DNA of 60,107 nucleotides, from positions 1-60,107 of the forward strand of contig CAMAXU010000006.1 of the NCBI GenBank assembly GCA_945862455.1, given 5' to 3'. The notes under the pieces are model-generated. The model made no database searches and had not been told where the DNA came from. It saw nothing but the letters and a program-made list of their open reading frames with translations. The position numbers were made by a program, and so were the translations under genes. The stretch is from Rickettsia typhi. Lineage in GTDB: Bacteria; Pseudomonadota; Alphaproteobacteria; Rickettsiales; UBA1997. Within the stretch, counting starts at the first letter, position 1. Each line of letters starts with the position of its first letter. Below, one piece after another: positions 45,625 to 52,755 of the stretch.

Positions 45625-47373
45625 TCAGATTTTCTCAATAATTTCCGAAAATAAACTGGCTGGCAGCGATCCGCCGGTGATTTTATTAGTCGCAGAATTA
45701 TCGTCATTTCCGATCCAAACTCCAATCACATATTTATCATCGAAACCAACAAACCAAGCATCGCGATAATTTTGGCTGGTTCCAGTTTTTCCATAAATAT
45801 TCCCAGCTTTATTAGCGCTTTTTCCGGTTCCACTAACCACAACTTCACGTAAAATCTTTTTGATATTTTGTTGCGATGCCGCCGAAATAACAGCTTCCAA
45901 TCCTGAAGATGAACGCTCATATATAACATCATCATTCACATCACGAATTGTTAAAATTGCATAAGGCATCACTGGTTCACCATTATTGGCAATTGTAGCA
46001 TAAGCGCCTGTCAATTCTAGCAAGCTTACTTCAGTTGTCCCAAGCGCAATCGTAGCGTCATTTTTATCAATCTTAGAAAGGATTCCGCATTTTCGTGCCA
46101 TTGACGCAATCGCATCACCTCCGACTTTTTTACCCAGCTGCACTGCAACTGAATTAAGCGATTTGGCAAAAGCATTCTGTAATGTAACTTCACCAAAATA
46201 AGTATTATCGTAATTTTCCGGAAGCCAAGTTCCAAGAGCTACTTTCTTATCTTCATAAATTTCATCAGGCTGAATTCCTTTTTCAAAAGCCGCTAAATAA
46301 ACAAAAGTTTTAAAGGAAGATCCTGCTTGTCTTTTGGCAGAAACAGCGCGATTAAACTGGCTTTGCTGATAATCAATTCCACCAGACATTCCAAGCACTG
46401 CGCCGCCTTTATCCATAACCACAATTGCAACTTGCGACTTACCTAATTTTTTAGCATTTTTTTCAATAAATTTATCAGAAATATTTTCCAGTTTTTCTTG
46501 AACATCTTCGTCAAGCGTGCTGGTGATTTTGATCATATTTTCTTTCGCAACTTTCTTTTCTAAAAACTCAGGAAACTGTTCATAAACGTAATCGGCGAAA
46601 TAAAGATGCTGCGCGTGATCAATTTTATAATCAGTTTCTTGCGCCACTTGCGAAAGATTTTTTTCATCTAAAAATCCAGCATCAATCATGTTTTTTAAAA
46701 CAATATTGGCGCGATCTTCTGCTAAATCATGATTATTTTTCGGCGAAAGTTTTGACGGCGCTTTCAACAAACCAGCCAATAAAGCTGATTGATTCAAAGT
46801 CAAACGCGAAACATCGCGACCAAAATAATGCTTCGCCGCATTGCCAATGCCATAACTTCCCGAACCAAAATAAGCGCGGTTTAGATAAAAAGTTAAAATT
46901 TGTTCTTTGGTAAAATTGCGCTCCAACTGAACAGCGAGAAGGATTTCTTGGATCTTTCTTTTAAAAATACGCTCTGGTTTTAAAAATAGCATTTTCGCCA
47001 ATTGCTGCGTAATTGTGCTGCCGCCCTGCACTATTCGCCCTGCTTCATGATTAGCATAAGTCGCGCGCAAAATGCCGATAAAATCTACGCCATGATGATT
47101 GAAAAAACGGCGATCTTCGGTTGCCACAACGGCATTTATAAGGTCTTGCGGAATTTCATAATAATTAACTTCACTAGAATAAATTTCACCACGATTGGTA
47201 ATGCGATTACCATTGGCATAGTTAATCTGCACAATCTGTTTGCCATTTTGAGCTTCTAAATCGGTGAGACTCGGAAGATCTTTAAAATAATAAAGCAGCG
47301 CCAGTGTTGTAAATACTGCAACCCATATTGAAAAAAAGAATCCGCATTTCAGAATGAATTTAAAGAATTTCAT
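45625..47373 (-). CDS. Class A penicillin-binding protein (PBP1-like)
   Basis: This bifunctional enzyme polymerises and crosslinks peptidoglycan. From the ATG at 47373 (MKFFKFILKCGFFF) it has 582 aa: one membrane anchor, a glycosyltransferase domain (ATEDRRFFNHHGVDFIG with catalytic Glu86; GGSTITQQLAKMLFLKPER; AYFGSGSYGIGNAAKHYFG) and a transpeptidase domain with SxxK (AGSSFK), SLN and KTGT. It is shorter than PBP1A, lacking the OB insert. A longer frame from 47460 would translate the B5 repeat and is rejected. Wall synthesis implies a cell wall, unlike some Rickettsiales. Confidence 0.94.
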   Translation of the reverse strand: MKFFKFILKCGFFFSIWVAVFTTLALLYYFKDLPSLTDLEAQNGKQIVQINYANGNRITNRGEIYSSEVNYYEIPQDLINAVVATEDRRFFNHHGVDFIGILRATYANHEAGRIVQGGSTITQQLAKMLFLKPERIFKRKIQEILLAVQLERNFTKEQILTFYLNRAYFGSGSYGIGNAAKHYFGRDVSRLTLNQSALLAGLLKAPSKLSPKNNHDLAEDRANIVLKNMIDAGFLDEKNLSQVAQETDYKIDHAQHLYFADYVYEQFPEFLEKKVAKENMIKITSTLDEDVQEKLENISDKFIEKNAKKLGKSQVAIVVMDKGGAVLGMSGGIDYQQSQFNRAVSAKRQAGSSFKTFVYLAAFEKGIQPDEIYEDKKVALGTWLPENYDNTYFGEVTLQNAFAKSLNSVAVQLGKKVGGDAIASMARKCGILSKIDKNDATIALGTTEVSLLELTGAYATIANNGEPVMPYAILTIRDVNDDVIYERSSSGLEAVISAASQQNIKKILREVVVSGTGKSANKAGNIYGKTGTSQNYRDAWFVGFDDKYVIGVWIGNDDNSATNKITGGSLPASLFSEIIEKI

Positions 47374-47380
47374 GTAATTG

Positions 47381-47474
47381 TACTTAATCAAATTCGACTT
47401 GCGTCGAATTTGGGTTTTGTTTTGAATTGCTACGCGGCGAGTGAATCGCAGCATCCGCAATAAATTTTATTTTT
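47381..47474 (-). repeat. Family B two-hairpin repeat, copy B5
   Basis: It lies 8 bp upstream of the PBP start codon and is oriented toward it. Hairpin 2 is AAATTCGAC-TTGC-GTCGAATTT; the core stem has one mismatch. It is an inverted partner of B6 (47637-47731) across a 162-bp centre, so both divergent genes begin at the same end of a repeat copy. Confidence 0.8.
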
Positions 47475-47636
47475 TTAAAAAAATCTATATCCTCAATGAA
47501 TCTATCATCCAGTGATTATCAATTGTTTCGTAAGAAAGCCTACCATCTCGAACTTGCTTTCAGAATCTAAAATATCTTAAAAAAGTTAATGCAAAATTAT
47601 ATACCCAAACCAATTGAAAATACCGATCTTACTAAA

Positions 47637-47731
47637 AAAATAAAATCTATTGCGGATGCTGGGATTCACTCGCCGCGTAGCAATTCAAAACAAACCCAAA
47701 TTCGACTAAAGTCGAATTTGATTAAGTATAT
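47637..47731 (+). repeat. Family B two-hairpin repeat, copy B6, inside the pabC reading frame
   Basis: About 90% identical by eye to B5 in inverted orientation. Hairpin 2 is AAATTCGAC-TAAA-GTCGAATTT. The whole copy is open in the pabC frame and contains the TTG (47718) proposed as the pabC start. The core stem has two mismatches, so this copy may be under coding rather than structural constraint. Confidence 0.8.
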
Positions 47732-48533
47732 AATCAAAAATCATCGACTAATTCCAGAAAAACAAGCGCGAGTTTCGATTAATGAACGCGGCTTACTTTT
47801 TGGTGATGGAATTTTTGAAACTTGCAAAATTTTTAACGGTAAAATTTACGACTTTAAAGCACACGAATCCAGAATTAAAGAGGGTTTAAAGCTTTTAAAA
47901 TTTTCTGCTAAAATTTCTGATTTAGAAAGTGATGCCAAAAAATTGATTAAAAAAAATGAGCTTAAAAACGGCATTTTAAAAATCTCAATCAGCCGCGGAA
48001 TTGGCAGCTTAGGCTATCTTCCAACTTACGAATCAGAAGCGCTAATTATAATTCAAACTTTGGAAGAAAGAAAATTACCTACAAAAATTACACTCGGAAT
48101 TTCATCAATAAAAGTTCCGTCAAATTACTTCGCCAAATCAATGAATGCGCTGCCTTATTTGCTTACAAAAATTGAGGCGAAGGAAAATAATTTTTTTGAT
48201 TGCGTAATGTTAAATGAAAAAAAATTCATCTCTGAAACTTCTTCAGCAAATATTTTTTGGGTAAAAAACGGTCGAATTTTTACTCCATCAAAATCATGCA
48301 AAATGTTGCGCGGAACCATTCGCAAAAAATTATTAAAAATTTCTCCGATTAAAATTTTTGAAAAATCTTCGCGCATCTCAACATTAAAAAATGCCGATGA
48401 AATTTTTCTGACTAATTCATCTTTTCTACTTTTATCAGTTGATGAATTTATGGGTCGCAAATTAGAAAATAATTTCGGAAAAAATTTACAAAAACTGCTT
48501 GTGGAGGATGTTAAAAAATCATGCCAAAGCTAG
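47718..48533 (+). CDS. pabC: Aminodeoxychorismate lyase / class IV aminotransferase
   Basis: PabC releases pyruvate from aminodeoxychorismate to give p-aminobenzoate for folate. The class IV PLP fold is shown by SINERGLLFGDGIFETCKIF, the lysine-containing KSMNALPYLLTKIEAKENN, and ISETSSANIFWV. Homology begins near NHRLIPEKQARVS, with no ATG at that point. TTG 47718 (MIKYIIKNHRLIPEKQ) gives a family-like N-terminus; the alternative ATG at 47589 adds 43 residues encoded mostly by repeat B6. It overlaps pabB by 13 bp, supporting PabC over a branched-chain aminotransferase. Confidence 0.82.
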   Translation: MIKYIIKNHRLIPEKQARVSINERGLLFGDGIFETCKIFNGKIYDFKAHESRIKEGLKLLKFSAKISDLESDAKKLIKKNELKNGILKISISRGIGSLGYLPTYESEALIIIQTLEERKLPTKITLGISSIKVPSNYFAKSMNALPYLLTKIEAKENNFFDCVMLNEKKFISETSSANIFWVKNGRIFTPSKSCKMLRGTIRKKLLKISPIKIFEKSSRISTLKNADEIFLTNSSFLLLSVDEFMGRKLENNFGKNLQKLLVEDVKKSCQS

Positions 48534-49795
48534 AGATTGAATGGCAGGAGCCGCTGGAATTTGCGCAAAGAATTTCTGCTAACTTTGATGAAAATTGGAT
48601 TTTTCTTTACTCGGGATTGAGTGAAAAAATTAAAAAATCTATTTCGATAATTGCACTTTTTGAAAAAGAAAAAATTGTCGGAAATAATTTTTTAGAAGCA
48701 GAAAAAATTATTAAAAGCGCTAATAAAAAATGGTTCGGATACTTAAGCTACGAGCTTGGACAAGATTTCGAAAAATTACCAAAAACCAAAAAATCGATAA
48801 TTGATTTGCCAAAAATTTATTTGATGAATTTTGCTTTAATTCTGAAATTTGATCACGATAAAAAAAAGTTAACGGCAATTTTTGATAATAAAAATAATTT
48901 AGAACAAGTTTTAAAGTGGTCGCCATCCTTAGAAAAAAGCAATGTCGCAATAAAAAACTGGTCGTCAAATTTTACTAATGAATCTTATATCAATGCAATT
49001 TTGGATATTAAAAACCAAATCGCCGCCGGAGATTTTTATCAAACCAATTTAACCAGAAAATTCTTTGGCGAATTTCAACAAAAACAAAATCATCAAAGCA
49101 ATTTTCAACTCTTCACCAGACTTACAGAATTAAGCCCCGCCAATTATTCAGCATTTTTAAAAATCGATAAAAATTATATCATTTCTTCGAGTCCAGAATT
49201 ATTTTTAAAAGTAAAAAATAATTCCATTTTATCGCGCCCAATCAAAGGAACTGCGCCGCGCGACAAAGATTTAAAACAGGATGAAAAAAATAAATTAAAC
49301 CTAAAAAATAGTCTCAAAGAACGTGCTGAAAATTTAATGATTGTAGATTTGGTAAGAAATGATTTAGCCAGAGTCTGCAAAGCTGGAAGCGTTGTAGTAA
49401 AAAAACTTTTTGACGTAACATCTTACCAAAATATTCATCACATGTCTTCAGAAATTCATGGAAAAATTGCTCAAAATCTCTCTGCGTTTGATACAATAAA
49501 ATCCTGTTTTCCAGCAGGATCAATGACTGGCGCGCCAAAAATAAAAGCGATGGAAATTGCAGCTAAAAAAGAAAAATTAAATCGCGGAGTTTATAGTGGA
49601 TCGATTGGATTATTTTCAAAAAATGAAATAAATTCTTCAGTCGTAATCCGTACTTTAATTTTGCAAGAAAATAAATTTGAATTTCAGGTTGGCGGCGCAA
49701 TAACTTTTGATTCTGATCCAAAAGCTGAACTTGAAGAAACTTTTAACAAAGCCAAGGGAATTGCCGAGCTATTACAAGTTGATGTGAAATCTTAA
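48521..49795 (+). CDS. pabB: Aminodeoxychorismate synthase component I
   Basis: PabB aminates chorismate. The 424-aa product has the chorismate-binding domain motifs RPIKGTAPRD (PIKGT, with the Lys typical of PabB rather than the PIAGT of TrpE), AENLMIVDLVRNDLARVC, and CFPAGSMTGAPKIKAMEI. No glutamine amidotransferase partner (pabA) is in the window. It overlaps pabC by 13 bp. Confidence 0.92.
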   Translation: MPKLEIEWQEPLEFAQRISANFDENWIFLYSGLSEKIKKSISIIALFEKEKIVGNNFLEAEKIIKSANKKWFGYLSYELGQDFEKLPKTKKSIIDLPKIYLMNFALILKFDHDKKKLTAIFDNKNNLEQVLKWSPSLEKSNVAIKNWSSNFTNESYINAILDIKNQIAAGDFYQTNLTRKFFGEFQQKQNHQSNFQLFTRLTELSPANYSAFLKIDKNYIISSSPELFLKVKNNSILSRPIKGTAPRDKDLKQDEKNKLNLKNSLKERAENLMIVDLVRNDLARVCKAGSVVVKKLFDVTSYQNIHHMSSEIHGKIAQNLSAFDTIKSCFPAGSMTGAPKIKAMEIAAKKEKLNRGVYSGSIGLFSKNEINSSVVIRTLILQENKFEFQVGGAITFDSDPKAELEETFNKAKGIAELLQVDVKS

Positions 49796-49912
49796 AAAAT
49801 TGCTAAAAAAATTCTTATTCAAATTGGCAAAAAAAACGCTTTTTTTACAAAAAATAACTCTCCAAAAACTTCTTGCTAGACAATTAATTTTTGTAAAAAT
49901 AAAACTCGCAAA

Positions 49913-49960
49913 AAACAATATGTAGTGTGGTTTATAACAAAAAACCACTAGATGTAGTTT
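49913..49960 (+). promoter_or_regulatory. Two NrdR-like boxes upstream of nrdA
   Basis: Box 1 AAACAATATGTAGTGT (49913-49928) matches about 14 of 16 positions of the NrdR consensus acaCwATATaTwGtgt; box 2 CCACTAGATGTAGTTT (49945-49960) matches about 12. Their starts are 32 bp apart, the three-helical-turn spacing usual for NrdR pairs. They end 41 bp before nrdA, in the 206-bp pabB-nrdA spacer. NrdR should repress ribonucleotide reductase genes when dATP is high. Confidence 0.75.
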
Positions 49961-50001
49961 AAAACAAAGTTCTTCAATAAATCTATAAATCACTTCAATT
50001 C

Positions 50002-51882
50002 ATGTCTAAAAGATCAGCTACCAAAACAACAAAAACATCAGCCAAACCGATAAATCAAAAAAAAGAATTTACCGTAAAAACCGACATCAAAAATGATGAT
50101 AAACTAAGCAATTTCGGCAAAGCAGTTTTAAAAGATCGTTATCTATTACCGAACGAATCTTACCAAGATTTATTCGCCCGCGTTGCCACTTATTATGCCG
50201 ATGACCAAGCTCACGCGACTCGTCTTTATAATTACATTTCCAATCTTTGGTTCATGCCAGCAACACCAATTTTAAGCAATGGCGGCACTGATCGCGGCTT
50301 GCCAATTTCATGCTTCTTAAACGAATCAACCGATTCTTTGGAAGGCATTGTTACTTTGTGGAATGAAAATGTTTGGCTTGCCTCTAAAGGCGGCGGCATT
50401 GGCAGCTATTGGGGAAATTTGCGTTCAATTGGCGAAACTGTGCGTGGAAATGGCAAAACTTCTGGCATCGTTCCATTTATCAAAGTTATGGATTCACAAA
50501 CTTTGGCAATTTCACAAGGCAGCTTGCGTCGTGGTTCGGCAGCAGTTTATTTGCCAATTCACCATCCAGAAATTGAAGAATTTATTGACCTTAGAAGACC
50601 AACTGGTGGCGACCCAAATCGTCGTTCATTAAACCTGCATCACGGTATTGCTGTAACTGATGAATTCATGCGCGCTGTTGAAAAAGATGGCGACTTCGAA
50701 TTAAGAAGCCCGCATAGCGGCAAGGCTCTTGAAACAATCAAAGCCCGCACTTTATGGATTAAACTTTTAATGGCGCGCGTTGAAACTGGTGAGCCTTATA
50801 TTTTATTCATTGATGCCGTGAACCGAGCTATTCCCGAACATCATAAAAAATTAAACTTGTTGGTTAAAACTTCGAATCTTTGTAGCGAAATTACACTTCC
50901 AACCGGAATTGATCATTTAGGAAATGACCGCACAGCAGTGTGTTGTCTGTCTTCATTGAATTTAGAGTTTTATGATGAATGGAAAGACAATCCAGAAATC
51001 ATCGAAGATATTATGCGTTTTCTGGATAATGTTTTGGAAGATTTCATCCAAAAAGCTCCTGATACAATGTCGAAAGCTAAATATTCAGCAATGCGCGAAC
51101 GCTCTGTTGGACTTGGTGTAATGGGATTTCACTCCTTTTTACAAAACAAAAATGTTCCATTAGAATCAGCGATGAGCAAAGTTTGGAACAAGAAAATTTT
51201 CCAATATATAAAACAAAGTGTTGATCGCGCTTCAAAAGTTTTGGCTAAAGAAAGAGGTGCTTGCCCAGATGCAGCGGAAGTTGGTGTGGAAGAAAGATTT
51301 TCCAACAAACTTGCAATCGCTCCAACTGCTTCAATTTCAATTATTGCTAATAATTCTTCACCAGGAATTGAACCTTTTGCTGCTAATTCTTTCACCCAAA
51401 AAACTCTTACCGGCTCTTTCAATGTCAGAAATAAAAATCTGGTGAAGTTGTTAGAATCAAAAGGTAAAAATACTGAAGATGTATGGTCTTCAATCACCAT
51501 CAATGAAGGTTCGGTGCAACATTTAGATTTCTTGGACGAACACGAAAAATTAGTTTTCAAAACCGCGCAAGAAATTGACCAAAGATGGATGATTGATTTA
51601 TCAGCTGAACGTCAGGATTACATTTGCCAAGCACAAAGTTTAAATGTCTTTGTCCCAGGCGATGTGTCGAAAAAATATCTTCATGATATTCATTTCAGAG
51701 CTTGGCAAAAAGGTTTGAAAAGTCTTTATTATTGCCGCTCAACTTCAATTCAACGCGCAGATAAAGTTTCAAACAAACAAGAGCAGCACGAGCTTTTAAA
51801 AAAAGAAACTTCACCTGCTTTAGCGGCAAAAAAAGAAGTTGTCGAAGAAAGCAAATATGATGAATGTTTAGCTTGTCAGTAA
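50002..51882 (+). CDS. nrdA: Ribonucleoside-diphosphate reductase alpha subunit (class I)
   Basis: NrdA makes deoxyribonucleotides. The 626-aa product has the active-site NLCSEITLP and a second cysteine region (RTAVCCLSSLNLEF), NNSSPGIEPFAANSF, KSLYYCRSTSIQRA, and the C-terminal redox pair in ECLACQ. A basic, low-complexity N-terminal 25 residues precede the fold; an ATP-cone is not evident. nrdB is not adjacent. The NrdR-like boxes upstream fit its role. A MITE follows 9 bp after the stop. Confidence 0.93.
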   Translation: MSKRSATKTTKTSAKPINQKKEFTVKTDIKNDDKLSNFGKAVLKDRYLLPNESYQDLFARVATYYADDQAHATRLYNYISNLWFMPATPILSNGGTDRGLPISCFLNESTDSLEGIVTLWNENVWLASKGGGIGSYWGNLRSIGETVRGNGKTSGIVPFIKVMDSQTLAISQGSLRRGSAAVYLPIHHPEIEEFIDLRRPTGGDPNRRSLNLHHGIAVTDEFMRAVEKDGDFELRSPHSGKALETIKARTLWIKLLMARVETGEPYILFIDAVNRAIPEHHKKLNLLVKTSNLCSEITLPTGIDHLGNDRTAVCCLSSLNLEFYDEWKDNPEIIEDIMRFLDNVLEDFIQKAPDTMSKAKYSAMRERSVGLGVMGFHSFLQNKNVPLESAMSKVWNKKIFQYIKQSVDRASKVLAKERGACPDAAEVGVEERFSNKLAIAPTASISIIANNSSPGIEPFAANSFTQKTLTGSFNVRNKNLVKLLESKGKNTEDVWSSITINEGSVQHLDFLDEHEKLVFKTAQEIDQRWMIDLSAERQDYICQAQSLNVFVPGDVSKKYLHDIHFRAWQKGLKSLYYCRSTSIQRADKVSNKQEQHELLKKETSPALAAKKEVVEESKYDECLACQ

Positions 51883-51891
51883 AGACTTTAA

Positions 51892-52036
51892 GTCGCCGTT
51901 GCAAATCAACTTTTTCGTCGAACTTTTCGCAATTCTAAATTCTTTGAAACGCACGTAAATCTAAGTTACGCTTATCTTTCAAAAAATTTAGAATCACAAA
52001 AAAATTTCTTAGAAAAACTTGATTTGTAACAACGCC
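51892..52036 (-). mobile_element. Family A MITE-like element, copy 4 (inverted)
   Basis: This 145-bp copy is reversed relative to copies 1-3 and its ends have diverged (GTCGCCGTTGCAAATCAA; TTGATTTGTAACAACGCC). It is flanked by a perfect 5-bp duplication, TTTAA (51887-51891 and 52037-52041). The right TTTAA overlaps the start of the nrdA terminator hairpin, so the insertion separated nrdA from its terminator. Confidence 0.88.
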
Positions 52037-52039
52037 TTT

Positions 52040-52078
52040 AAAAACAGCTAGTGATGAAAATTGTTAGCTGTTTTTATT
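52040..52078 (+). terminator. Intrinsic terminator, probably of nrdA
   Basis: AAAAACAGCTA (52040-52050) pairs perfectly with TAGCTGTTTTT (52065-52075) around a 14-nt loop, with the T-run built into the stem end. It lies 157 bp after the nrdA stop because family A copy 4 sits between them. Confidence 0.8.
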
Positions 52079-52161
52079 GAGAAAATTAGTTATTTTTAAA
52101 AAAAAGAAAATCCACGTTGCATTTTCGAAATCGATTCGTAACGTGCGCGGCTCTTTGAAAG

Positions 52162-52196
52162 AGTCTGTCAAAAATCAAAATTTTCTAAGAACTTTT
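52162..52196 (+). repeat. Family A remnant (left end)
   Basis: The stretch AAAATCAAAATTTTCTAAGA with a GTCTGTC start follows the same diverged subfamily as 25036-25080. Only the left end is present. It lies just upstream of tRNA-Glu in the 332-bp region 51883-52214, which otherwise holds only copy 4 and the terminator. Confidence 0.5.
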
Positions 52197-52214
52197 AAAT
52201 TTAAGTCTCCTACC

Positions 52215-52289
52215 GGCCCCTTCGTCTAACGGTTAGGACACCACCCTTTCACGGTGGTAATACGGATTCGAATTCCGTAGGGGTCACCA
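52215..52289 (+). tRNA. tRNA-Glu (anticodon TTC), CCA encoded
   Basis: Acceptor GGCCCCT pairs with AGGGGTC (one G-U pair); discriminator A and CCA (52287-52289) are encoded. The anticodon stem ACCACC/GGTGGT encloses CTTTCAC, anticodon TTC. The T-loop is TTCGAAT. All arms are intact. Confidence 0.96.
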
Positions 52290-52341
52290 TCCGCTTTCGC
52301 TGACGCTACAGCGCGATTAGTTCCCTTGATTCACTCCACAA

Positions 52342-52755
52342 ATGATAAAGATTGTTTCCGAGATAATAAATTCACTTCATCGCCATCACATTTCCAAACA
52401 GGCAATTCGTTTTCTTCTAGTTGGTAGCTGCTCAACAATTATTAGCTATTCAATTTTTCTGATTTTTCTGCGTATTTTTGGACTGCATTATTTAATTGCT
52501 AACGTCGCTGGATTTATTTCCAGCATCGGTTTTAGCTATTATTGTAACCAACGCTGGACCTTTGATTCAAAAGGCTCGAAGAGTTTCAAAAAATATATTT
52601 CTTTTTATTTGGGCTCTCTTGTTTTGGGAAGTATTTTACTGCGAATTTTCGTAGAATTTTTCGGACTTATTCCCGAAATCGCCAATCTATTGGCAATTGT
52701 AGTTATTACTTGCGTGAATTTTTTAGGTATAAAATTTTTGGTGTTTAAGAAGTAG
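52342..52755 (+). CDS. GtrA family membrane protein
   Basis: GtrA-like proteins are small four-helix membrane proteins thought to help move polyprenyl-linked sugars. The 137-aa product has four hydrophobic segments (about residues 24-44, 49-69, 84-105, 112-132) and the family pattern FLLVGSCSTIISY...NVAGFISSIGFSYYCNQRWTF. No glycosyltransferase partner is next to it. Its 3' end overlaps convergent comEC by 11 bp. Confidence 0.88.
   Translation: MIKIVSEIINSLHRHHISKQAIRFLLVGSCSTIISYSIFLIFLRIFGLHYLIANVAGFISSIGFSYYCNQRWTFDSKGSKSFKKYISFYLGSLVLGSILLRIFVEFFGLIPEIANLLAIVVITCVNFLGIKFLVFKK

Noticed and set aside
47374-47460. N-terminal extension of the PBP
   Set aside because: It would translate repeat B5 before the membrane anchor; ATG 47373 gives a normal short cytoplasmic start.
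12491-47731. Family B as a tRNA-like or known riboswitch element
   Set aside because: The two hairpins have no tRNA arms or ligand-binding consensus, and the copies occur in unrelated contexts and both orientations.
6223-52036. Family A repeats as a CRISPR array
   Set aside because: Copies are far apart, occur in both orientations, have target duplications and carry no regular spacers.
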